From contig CANQEL010000004.1 of the NCBI GenBank assembly GCA_947594855.1, positions 110,845-174,844 of the forward strand: a stretch of DNA of 64,000 bases, given 5' to 3'. Of this stretch, positions 54,214 through 61,434 are shown piece after piece. Both the position numbers and the translations under genes were made by a program. The notes beneath the pieces were generated by a model. That model saw nothing but the letters and a program-made list of their open reading frames with translations, searched no databases and was not told the DNA's origin. The stretch comes from an uncultured Lachnospiraceae bacterium (lineage in GTDB: Bacteria; Bacillota; Clostridia; Lachnospirales; Lachnospiraceae). Every line of letters starts with the position of its first letter. Position 1 is the first letter of the stretch.

Positions 54214-55056
54214 ATGGACATTTTTAAGCTGGGGGACAAGATACTTGCACTTCTGGAGGCGGTGTTTGGGTTCTGGAACAACCAGATTTCCCTTATCTTT
54301 GACCTTTTGGGTCAGTCCCCCGATTCGTTTAAGGGAGGGGGGCCGTGGAATGTGATAGCTGGCATTGAGCCCATTTTTGTAGCGGTGGGTTCCTCCCTTG
54401 TGGTGCTGTTCTTTGTGATCGGGTTCTGTTCGGAGAGCATTGATATCAGGGAGGAAATGAGGTTTGAGGTAATCCTGCGTATTCTGATCCGGCTTGGGCT
54501 GGCGGAGTATATGGTGGCAAATAATGTAACGATTATGAAAGCCTTTTTTACTTCCATCGGCAGCCTGGTAGGGCTGCTCAGTGCCGGGAATACCACGGAG
54601 TTAAAGATTGCAGAGGAGCAGGCGGAGGTTATCAAAAATTTAGGGTTTGGGGAGAGCCTGATTATGCTGATACTGGCGGCGCTTCTGTCGCTGATTGTGT
54701 TAATCTGCGGATTTTTCCTGCTTTACACGGTATATTTCCGTTTTCTGAAACTGTTGGTTATTGTGCCGATTGGCTCGATTGCCTACTCCACCATGAGCGG
54801 AAACCGGATGGTGGCACACACAGCGGTCACTTACAGCAAGTATTTCCTGTCGGTGGCGTTTGAGGCGGTTACGATGGCGCTGGCGATTATCGTCTGCAAC
54901 GCCTTTATCAATGCGGGGCTTCCGTCTTTTACAGGCGATTACTCGGATTGGGCAAAAACACTGATTTATCTGTGTGAGATGACATTTACGATTGCGCTGA
55001 CGGTGGGCAGTGTAAAAGGAGCCCAGAGCCTTACCAGTAAGGCATTGGGGCTTTAA
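54214..55056 (+). CDS. VirB6/TrbL-like conjugal transfer membrane protein
   Basis: Polytopic inner-membrane channel component, 280 aa, of the CD1112 type of clostridial ICEs. An amphipathic N-terminus (MDIFKLGDKILALLEAVFGFWNNQ) is followed by about six membrane helices, including VVLFFVIGF, LIMLILAALLSLIVLICGFFLLYTVYFRFLKLLVIVPIG and FTIALTVGSVKGAQSL. The charged IDIREEMRFEVILRILIRL segment between helices is typical. AGGAGG before the ATG. The DUF4313 gene follows after 11 bp. Confidence 0.88.
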   Translation: MDIFKLGDKILALLEAVFGFWNNQISLIFDLLGQSPDSFKGGGPWNVIAGIEPIFVAVGSSLVVLFFVIGFCSESIDIREEMRFEVILRILIRLGLAEYMVANNVTIMKAFFTSIGSLVGLLSAGNTTELKIAEEQAEVIKNLGFGESLIMLILAALLSLIVLICGFFLLYTVYFRFLKLLVIVPIGSIAYSTMSGNRMVAHTAVTYSKYFLSVAFEAVTMALAIIVCNAFINAGLPSFTGDYSDWAKTLIYLCEMTFTIALTVGSVKGAQSLTSKALGL

Positions 55057-55067
55057 GGAGGGATTCG

Positions 55068-55475
55068 GTGAACAAACAGTTGGAGATGGAGAGCCGGTTT
55101 TCGGGGAAGGTAAAGCTGGAACTGGAAATCAGTTCCTATATGGATAACGGCAGGATGTATATCGGCCTGGTGGAGGCAGGCGGGGAATATCAGGGGCATT
55201 TTGCGGATTTGACGGTCAATATCAGTGCGCCATGCCCGGATTACTGTGGGTATGTGGATACCAACAACTGCCCGGAGCTGGAGGGGTTTATTGAGAAGCA
55301 TGGGCTTGGGGAGTTTACGGGACTGATGGGCAGCAGCGGTTTCTGTTCTTACCCGTTGTATCTGTTCAACCCGGAAAAGCTGCGTGAGGCGGCGCCGGAG
55401 GATATGGAGCTTTTTGAAAGGACAGTTATGGGGAGGACACCGGACCGGGAGAAGGAAGAGAGGGGGAAACGATGA
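55068..55475 (+). CDS. DUF4313-like ICE protein
   Basis: A 135-aa protein, GTG start after AAGGAGGG. It reads KLELEISSYMDNGRMYIGLV, YQGHFADLTVNISAP, CGYVDTNNCPELEGFIEKHGLGEFTGLMGSSGFCSYPLYLFNPEKL, a pattern I associate with DUF4313 of clostridial conjugative elements. No catalytic motif; function unknown. Its stop overlaps the next start (ATGA). Confidence 0.75.
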   Translation: MNKQLEMESRFSGKVKLELEISSYMDNGRMYIGLVEAGGEYQGHFADLTVNISAPCPDYCGYVDTNNCPELEGFIEKHGLGEFTGLMGSSGFCSYPLYLFNPEKLREAAPEDMELFERTVMGRTPDREKEERGKR

Positions 55476-56173
55476 GAGAGTTAAAAATAAGGCCGCTTAC
55501 GGAGGAAGAAAGGAAATACACCTATGCACAGAGTATGCAGCTTGACGGGCAGACGGGGAACATCGGTTATCTGCGGGGGGATTTTGGCAGTGCCGGGAAG
55601 GAGTTTTTTACCACATGGACGGACCGGTGGGAGAGATACAAAACGGACGTGTTCAAGGAGAAACTGGATGAGGTGGTAAATGCCCTGCGTTCAGGGGAGT
55701 ACGGGCTGCTGCGGGACCGCACCGCCATGAGGGAATATGTGCGTGAGCACCCGGACAGCCTCTTTGGGGCAGACAGCGGTGCGGCGGTTTCCGGCTTCCG
55801 TGTGGACACGGAGGAACATGCCTTCCTGATACGCTGTAACCCGGTGCAGGGGGATTATAACTTTTACTGTTACTGCTATGTTTCGGAATTTCTGGACAGG
55901 CACATGGCAAATGCCCGGCAGGGCATCCGTTTTGTCAATCCGCATTATAAGGAGCTGTTCCGTATTCCGGACGGCGGGAAGATTGTCATAACGGAACCGG
56001 GCGGGGAACAGAGGGAACGGACCTGCCGGTTTGTGGAGGAATACCATACTGAGGTTGGCAGCAGCCTCTACCATATCTGTGAATTTGCAGAAATAATGCA
56101 GCGGAACGGAAATTCCTATGGGCCGGTGCAGGAGAAAAGCAGGGAAAAAGGAACGCCGGAGAGGGCAAGGTAA
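55472..56173 (+). CDS. Unrecognised ICE protein
   Basis: A 233-aa soluble protein with no family I can name. N-terminal half is charged and helical (RPLTEEERKYTYAQSMQLDGQTGNIGYLRGDFG, TWTDRWERYKTDVFKEKLDEVVNALR). The second half is beta-rich (EHAFLIRCNPVQGDYNFYCYCYVSEFLDRHMANARQGIRFV, GKIVITEPGGEQRERTCRFVEEYHTEVG). It overlaps the DUF4313-like gene by 4 bp, so the two are co-translated and may act together. Confidence 0.6.
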   Translation: MRELKIRPLTEEERKYTYAQSMQLDGQTGNIGYLRGDFGSAGKEFFTTWTDRWERYKTDVFKEKLDEVVNALRSGEYGLLRDRTAMREYVREHPDSLFGADSGAAVSGFRVDTEEHAFLIRCNPVQGDYNFYCYCYVSEFLDRHMANARQGIRFVNPHYKELFRIPDGGKIVITEPGGEQRERTCRFVEEYHTEVGSSLYHICEFAEIMQRNGNSYGPVQEKSREKGTPERAR

Positions 56174-56217
56174 AAAATAATATTCTGATATAAATGGTAA
56201 GAAAGGGGGATTAATTT

Positions 56218-56814
56218 TTGAATATTAAAAAAATATCAACGGAAGATTTGCGCCGCATGGAGGGGAAAGAGGGGCTTATCCTGCAGGGCTGCGGTGGGAA
56301 GCCGGAGGAGTGGGTGGACGGAATCAACCAGATGCTTACGGAGGAAGGGATTTTACTGGAGGGGACAGAGTTCCGGGAAGTGTCCGTGTTTGAGCATGAC
56401 GGGCTGACCTGTATTTTATATCCTTTCGGGGATGTGAAGCTGGCTATGGGGAAACTCGCCGTGTGGCGGTTGCAGACACATGAAGATTTTGGAGGCACAT
56501 GGCTGTCTGATTATGTGCCGAACCGTCTGGGCGGTTTTACGGACAGACAGGCAGAAAAGCCGGACTGTGCCCTGATCGGGGAGGACGGCAACATCTTTAA
56601 CCTTGCGGGGGTTGCCGCACGGACGCTGAGGGAGCATGGGCTGAAAGAGCAGGCGGAGGAATTGAAAGAGCGCGTCTGTTCTTCCGGCAGTTATAATGAG
56701 GCGCTCTGTATCATTGGGGAGTATGTCAATATCACATCCGTGGACGGACAGGAGTTTGTGGATACGGAAATGGAACAGGAAACAGAACGTCAGGAACCGG
56801 GCATGTCAAGATGA
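56218..56814 (+). CDS. Conserved ICE/phage-type protein of unknown function
   Basis: A 198-aa protein from TTG 56218 (AGAAAGGGGGA upstream). The C-terminal part, CALIGEDGNIFNLAGVAARTLREHGLKEQAEELKERV...SGSYNEALCIIGEYVNIT, is a block I recognise from many ICE and phage proteins without assigned function. The N-terminal part includes FEHDGLTCILYPFGDVKLAMGKLAVWRLQ. Placed between channel genes, so possibly an accessory rather than a channel part. Confidence 0.6.
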   Translation: MNIKKISTEDLRRMEGKEGLILQGCGGKPEEWVDGINQMLTEEGILLEGTEFREVSVFEHDGLTCILYPFGDVKLAMGKLAVWRLQTHEDFGGTWLSDYVPNRLGGFTDRQAEKPDCALIGEDGNIFNLAGVAARTLREHGLKEQAEELKERVCSSGSYNEALCIIGEYVNITSVDGQEFVDTEMEQETERQEPGMSR

Positions 56815-56870
56815 AAAGAATTTCTAAGCTGATAAAAGACATCAGCAAAGAAATTCTACCGTTTCATCTT

Positions 56871-56897
56871 AGAAGAACGCAAAAGCAGCGTTCTTCT
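56871..56897 (+). other. Perfect hairpin upstream of prgI
   Basis: AGAAGAACGC and GCGTTCTTCT, 10 bp without mismatch around a 7-nt loop, 67 bp before the PrgI start; no T-run, so not a classical terminator. The track's 56811..56993 ORF runs through it. Confidence 0.6.
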
Positions 56898-56964
56898 GCT
56901 TTCTGTGGATTTGTGCCGCAAAGCGGCGTGGCTGGAAGTATGGGGAAAGGAATGGTGATTAAAA

Positions 56965-57462
56965 ATGGTAATAGAAATCAACAAGAATATTGACAATTAC
57001 AAGGAGTCCGTGGTGTTGGGACTGACGGCAAGGCAGCTTGTGTATTCTGCTTTATCTGTGGTGGTAGGAGGCGGAATTGTGCTGCTTTTATACCGGCATA
57101 TGGGGCTGACAGTCAGCACTTATATTGCAGTCCCGGTGATTGCACCCATTGCCATGACGGGGTTTTATTCCTATCATGGCATGACATTCATTGAGATGAT
57201 GAAATTAAAGCTGTATTTTGCCTTTGCAAACCGCACCTACACTTATATGTCTACGGAAGGGGAGCAGGCAGTACAGAGGCTGCGCCAGGAGGAAGAAACA
57301 AAAAATAAGGCAGGAAAGAAAAGCAGTACGGGAAAGAAAGGGGACAATGGCAGGGGAGATTTTGCAGCAGTCCGAAAAAAGATGATCCACATGCTTATCT
57401 TAACCGTTTTGTTTTTGATTGTTTTTATGGGTTTTGCGGTCTGGTATAAGTACAGACAGTAA
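56965..57462 (+). CDS. PrgI family protein (VirB3-like)
   Basis: Short membrane protein of the transfer channel, usually just before VirB4. The N-terminus INKNIDNYKESVVLGLTARQL is the PrgI signature, then two adjacent membrane helices (LVYSALSVVVGGGIVLLLY, YIAVPVIAPIAMTGFY). A charged loop (NKAGKKSSTGKKGDNGRG) and a final helix (MLILTVLFLIVFMGFAVW) follow. 165 aa. Here a cytosine methyltransferase gene is placed between it and VirB4. Confidence 0.88.
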   Translation: MVIEINKNIDNYKESVVLGLTARQLVYSALSVVVGGGIVLLLYRHMGLTVSTYIAVPVIAPIAMTGFYSYHGMTFIEMMKLKLYFAFANRTYTYMSTEGEQAVQRLRQEEETKNKAGKKSSTGKKGDNGRGDFAAVRKKMIHMLILTVLFLIVFMGFAVWYKYRQ

Positions 57463-57482
57463 AAAGAACAGGCAGTAATCAG

Positions 57483-57518
57483 GGCATTTTCCGCTGTATG
57501 GGGAGGATGCCTTTTTTT
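57483..57518 (+). terminator. Terminator after prgI
   Basis: GGCAT/ATGCC outer stem with inner TCC/GGA pairs, then seven T, 20 bp before the dcm RBS. Confidence 0.65.
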
Positions 57519-57538
57519 AATTTAGTTTGGAGGCTAAT

Positions 57539-58519
57539 ATGCAGGATTTAACACACATCAGCCTGTTTAGCGGCATTGGCGGGCTTGACCTTGCGGCGGA
57601 GGCGGCGGGGTTTACCACCGTTGCACAGTGCGAATGGGCTGATTTTCAGAATGAGGTGTTACAGAAACACTGGAAGGATGTGCCCAGATTTAAGGACATC
57701 AGGGATTTGAACAAGGAGGAGTTTTATGCGAGAACAAAACAACAAAATGTCACACTCATCTCAGGGGGATTCCCCTGCCAGCCGTTTTCCTTTGCCGGGA
57801 AGCGCAGGGGCTTTGAAGATGACCGTTACCTCTGGCCGGAAATGCTTAGAGTCATCAGAGAGTTCTCCCCCGCTTGGGTGCTTGGAGAAAATGTTGCTGG
57901 ATTCCTCAACATGGGGCTCGAAAAGACGGTATCTGATCTGGAAGGAGCAGGCTATGAAGTCCGGGCCTTCGTACTACCTGCTCTCGCCGTCGGTGCGTGG
58001 CATGAGAGGAAACGGGTATTCATTGCCGGACACTTATCCGACGCCGGTGGCTTCCATTGGGAAGATGGATGTTTCCACTGCCCTCATTGGCAGGATGAAG
58101 AAAACGGGGACATTAAAGAAACTCAACTCGACGGGGACGCTCTGGCAGCCCAACCTGCAGATGCGGGTGTTCTGCACCCCGGAGGTAATGGAGCAGACGG
58201 GGACGGAGTTTCACGAACCGGAGACGGAGGAGCAGAAAGAGCTCTTTACGGAGGTTGTGGAGATTTCCATGAAACGGCACAAAATCAACCCGGACTGGGT
58301 GGAATGGCTGATGGGCTTCCCCATTGGATGGACGGACACAGGCTGTGGGAACAGGAGCCGGAGGGGGTAAGCCGGATTACGGAAGCGAACCCACTTTGGG
58401 GCAGCCGCATGTTTTCGCTTGGCAATGCGGTGGTGCCGCAGCAGGCCTATCCGGTACTGAAATGTATTGCAGATATTGAAACGGGAAGATGCAGGTCTTT
58501 CTGTCCGGAAAAGAAATAG
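57539..58519 (+). CDS. dcm: C5-cytosine DNA methyltransferase
   Basis: Methylates cytosine in a specific DNA site; in an ICE probably protects the element from restriction. Start ATG 57539 after TTTGGAGG (the track's TTG 57527 overlaps that site). Motif I is [18 protein letters not shown], motif IV is [19 protein letters not shown] with the catalytic Cys, motif VI is [10 protein letters not shown], motif VIII is [12 protein letters not shown], and the end is [16 protein letters not shown] (motif X). The stretch between about residues 170 and 285 is Gly/Asp-rich and shares its DNA with a long ORF in another frame. Confidence 0.93.
   Translation: MQDLTHISLFSGIGGLDLAAEAAGFTTVAQCEWADFQNEVLQKHWKDVPRFKDIRDLNKEEFYARTKQQNVTLISGGFPCQPFSFAGKRRGFEDDRYLWPEMLRVIREFSPAWVLGENVAGFLNMGLEKTVSDLEGAGYEVRAFVLPALAVGAWHERKRVFIAGHLSDAGGFHWEDGCFHCPHWQDEENGDIKETQLDGDALAAQPADAGVLHPGGNGADGDGVSRTGDGGAERALYGGCGDFHETAQNQPGLGGMADGLPHWMDGHRLWEQEPEGVSRITEANPLWGSRMFSLGNAVVPQQAYPVLKCIADIETGRCRSFCPEKK
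57726..58370 (+). CDS. Out-of-frame ORF inside dcm, possible overlapping gene
   Basis: A 214-codon ORF in another plus-strand frame, wholly inside dcm. It starts 6 nt after AAGGAGG, an internal Shine-Dalgarno. Its product looks protein-like: [59 protein letters not shown], and [23 protein letters not shown] recall similar blocks in proteins encoded with phage and ICE dcm genes. Dual coding is therefore likely, but function is unknown and translation unproven. Confidence 0.5.
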   Translation: MREQNNKMSHSSQGDSPASRFPLPGSAGALKMTVTSGRKCLESSESSPPLGCLEKMLLDSSTWGSKRRYLIWKEQAMKSGPSYYLLSPSVRGMRGNGYSLPDTYPTPVASIGKMDVSTALIGRMKKTGTLKKLNSTGTLWQPNLQMRVFCTPEVMEQTGTEFHEPETEEQKELFTEVVEISMKRHKINPDWVEWLMGFPIGWTDTGCGNRSRRG

Positions 58520-58590
58520 TGCAATGGAAATGAAATATTTTTCTGTTTTGTAAATGTGATGTTCACTGCACTATTCAACAAGGAGAGCAG

Positions 58591-58620
58591 GAAGCCGGCA
58601 GGGAAATATCAGCCGGCTTC
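58591..58620 (+). other. Hairpin upstream of virB4
   Basis: GAAGCCGGC and GCCGGCTTC, perfect 9-bp stem with a 12-nt loop, 16 bp before the virB4 ribosome binding site; no T-run. Related in sequence to the AAAGCC/GGCTTT hairpins elsewhere in the element. Confidence 0.55.
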
Positions 58621-58648
58621 TGTTATCAGTAGAAATGGAGGTAAAAAA

Positions 58649-61309
58649 ATGGGATTATTTTCAGATGGTTTCCGGGAACTGAAAAAGGCGGGGGAGCCCC
58701 TTTACAGGACACCGAAATCCATACAGGAAACGATAGAGATACTTTCGGTGGCAGAAAACGGTATTTTTGAGGTGGCAAAAAACCGGTATTCCAAAAGCTA
58801 CCGTTTCATGGACATTAACTACACGACCACCAATGAGGAGGAGCAGGAAAGCATTTTTGAGAGGTACTGTAAATTCCTCAATTCTCTGGACTGTAATTTC
58901 AAAATCACAGTGAATAACAAAAACAAGGACATGGCAGATTTGCGGGAGATGGTGCTGCTTTCATACCGGCAGGACGGGTTTGACCGGTTCCGTAAAATCT
59001 ACAATGACATCATAGAGGACAAAATCCGTGAAGGCAGGCAGGGGATTGAGCAGGAGAGGTATCTCACGCTTACGGTGGAGAGGAAGAACTTTGAGGAGGC
59101 AAAGGCACAGTTTGCCACGCTGGAGGCTGTACTGCACAAAGCCTTTGGGGAGCTTGGGACAGAGATAGGGCCGCTTTCCGGCAATGAGAGGTTAAGGGTG
59201 CTGCATGACTTTTACCATCTTGGCAGGGAGGACGGCTTTGACTTTGACATCAGGCACGCAAAAAGGGTAGGGGCAGACTTCCGCAATGATTTATGTAACG
59301 GAATGCTGAAATACTTCCCGGAGCATATCGAGGACGAGGGAAAATTTGTGAGGGCGCTGTTCATAAAAAAATATCCAAGCAGCCTGTCAGACCGTTTCCT
59401 CAATGAAATCACTTCCCTGCCTGTCCATTCCATTGTGAGCATTGACGTGGTGCCGGTGCCAAAGGATTTGACAACGAAAATACTGCAGAAGAAATATCTC
59501 GGCATTGAGAGCGACATCATCAAGCAGCAGCGGGTAAGGAATAAAAATAATGATTTTTCCTCGGAAATCTCCTATGCAAAGCGGATGGAGAAAAAAGACA
59601 TTGAGGAAATCATGGATGACGTGCGGGAGAACGACCAGTGCTTATTTTATGCGGCAGTCAGCATAATCCTTGTTGCGGAGAGTAAGGAGGAGCTGGATAG
59701 CGTGACGGAGACGGTGGAGACCATTGGGAAACGCAATTCCGTTGTGATTGATACCCACTACCTGAAACAGCGCGAGGCATTAAACACCGCACTCCCCATC
59801 GGGGTACGGCAGGTGGAGACCATGCGCACCATGCTCACACAGTCCCTTGCGGCACTCCTTCCGTTCAACGTGCAGGAGTTAAACGATGCCGGGGGCAATT
59901 ATTACGGCATTAACCAGATCAGCAAAAATATCAACGTCGGGAACAGAAAGACACTGATAAACGGGAACGGGTTTATCTTCGGGGTGCCGGGTTCCGGCAA
60001 GTCCTTTTTTGCAAAACAGGAAATGGGCAGCGTTTTCTTAAATACAGATGATGACGTGATAGTGATAGACCCAATGAATGAGTATTTTGACATTGCGGCG
60101 ACTTACGGCGGTGCGGTAGTGAATTTATCTGCCTACACAAGGAATTTTGTAAATCCGCTGGAGGCGGATATGGCGCACATCAATGAAAAAGGGCTGCGGG
60201 AGGTAATCGCTGACAAGTCGGAGTTTATGCTTTCCCTCTGTGACCAGCTGTTAGGCAATGCCCTGAACCAGAAACACCACTCCATCATTGACCGCTGTGT
60301 CAGGGGGCTGTATATGGCAGCATGGAAACAGCAGAGGGTTCCGGTGATGTCAGACTTTTACCGGATACTCAAGGCACAGCAGGAAATGGAGGCACAGGAG
60401 TTAGCCCTTTCATTGGAGCTGTTTGTGGAGGGTTCGCTTAATATCTTCAACCACCATACAAACGTGGACGTGGACAACCGTTTCACGGTGTACGGCATAC
60501 AGGATTTGGGGAGCCAGCTTGCGCCGGCGGCAATGCTTGTGATGATGGAGGCGATACAGCAGAGGATTTTAGACAATGCAAAACGGGGCAGGGCAACGTG
60601 GCTGTATATTGACGAGTGCCATGTCCTGCTTGGCAGTGAGTACAGTGCAAAGTATTTGCAGCAGTTATGGAAAAAAGTCAGGAAGCAGGGCGGATTATGT
60701 ACCGGAATCAGCCAGAACGTGTCGGATTTATTACAGAATTATATTGCCACAACGCTTTTATCCAACAGTGAGTTTGTGGTGCTGCTAAAGCAGTCCAACG
60801 TGGACAGTGCAAAGCTGGCGGAGGCCATAGGCGTGTCCGATGCACAGTTACGGTTTGTCAGCAATTCATCAAGCGGTACGGGATTGTTAAAATGCGGGAA
60901 TGTTGTCATTCCTTTTGATAACAGGATCAGCAAGGACACGGATTTGTACCGTCTGTATAACACGAACCTCCATGAGAAGATTGCAGAGGGGGCATTGCAG
61001 GGCAGCGGGAACGCTGGATTTGGGGATGTGCCCGAAGCAGCAGAAGCGGAAACGGAGCCGGCAGATGATTTTATGTCGGAATGGGCTACGCCGGAGGCAT
61101 CAGCACAGGCAACAGAGCCGGCAGATAGTCTTATTCTAGGGTGGAATATGCCAGAAAATGGCATTGCGGACAGTATGGAGATATTTTCAGAGGACACCGC
61201 ACCAACGAAAATATATGAGCCAAAGCACAGCAGGGCGGAAAGCAGGCAGGTTTTTTCAGAGCCGGTGCAGACGGAAAAGGCGGGGAATGACTGGATGATA
61301 TATGGTTAG
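58649..61309 (+). CDS. VirB4-type conjugation ATPase
   Basis: Powers the mating channel at the inner membrane. I start at ATG 58649, 6 nt after GGAGGT, not the track's 58556; product 886 aa. The N-terminal VirB4 domain (FMDINYTTTNEEEQESIFERYCKFLNSL...) is followed by the ATPase: YYGINQISKNINVGNRKTLINGNGF, Walker A GVPGSGKSFFAKQE near residue 444, VIDPMNEYF, and Walker B WLYIDECHVLLGS near residue 650. The C-terminal ~100 residues are acidic and Ala/Glu-rich, an extension beyond the usual core. Confidence 0.95.
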   Translation: MGLFSDGFRELKKAGEPLYRTPKSIQETIEILSVAENGIFEVAKNRYSKSYRFMDINYTTTNEEEQESIFERYCKFLNSLDCNFKITVNNKNKDMADLREMVLLSYRQDGFDRFRKIYNDIIEDKIREGRQGIEQERYLTLTVERKNFEEAKAQFATLEAVLHKAFGELGTEIGPLSGNERLRVLHDFYHLGREDGFDFDIRHAKRVGADFRNDLCNGMLKYFPEHIEDEGKFVRALFIKKYPSSLSDRFLNEITSLPVHSIVSIDVVPVPKDLTTKILQKKYLGIESDIIKQQRVRNKNNDFSSEISYAKRMEKKDIEEIMDDVRENDQCLFYAAVSIILVAESKEELDSVTETVETIGKRNSVVIDTHYLKQREALNTALPIGVRQVETMRTMLTQSLAALLPFNVQELNDAGGNYYGINQISKNINVGNRKTLINGNGFIFGVPGSGKSFFAKQEMGSVFLNTDDDVIVIDPMNEYFDIAATYGGAVVNLSAYTRNFVNPLEADMAHINEKGLREVIADKSEFMLSLCDQLLGNALNQKHHSIIDRCVRGLYMAAWKQQRVPVMSDFYRILKAQQEMEAQELALSLELFVEGSLNIFNHHTNVDVDNRFTVYGIQDLGSQLAPAAMLVMMEAIQQRILDNAKRGRATWLYIDECHVLLGSEYSAKYLQQLWKKVRKQGGLCTGISQNVSDLLQNYIATTLLSNSEFVVLLKQSNVDSAKLAEAIGVSDAQLRFVSNSSSGTGLLKCGNVVIPFDNRISKDTDLYRLYNTNLHEKIAEGALQGSGNAGFGDVPEAAEAETEPADDFMSEWATPEASAQATEPADSLILGWNMPENGIADSMEIFSEDTAPTKIYEPKHSRAESRQVFSEPVQTEKAGNDWMIYG

Positions 61310-61361
61310 ATTTTGCCGGGAGAAAAGGCAGACAAAATGATTATATGGTTTTGGCCGGGGA

Positions 61362-61381
61362 GGACGCTGGAAACAGCGTTC
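61362..61381 (+). other. GNRA-tetraloop hairpin between virB4 and the hydrolase gene
   Basis: GGACGCTG-GAAA-CAGCGTTC, 8-bp stem with a GAAA loop, in the 125-bp gap; no T-run follows. Confidence 0.5.
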
Positions 61382-61434
61382 TTCCTGCATTTCAGGGTTA
61401 TTTATGACGGCAGGGGAAAGGAGGTTCGGGAAGA

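Noticed and set aside
56811-56993. 60-aa ORF between two ICE genes
   Set aside because: Its frame runs through a perfect hairpin and the product lacks protein-like character beyond the first residues; overlaps the PrgI start.
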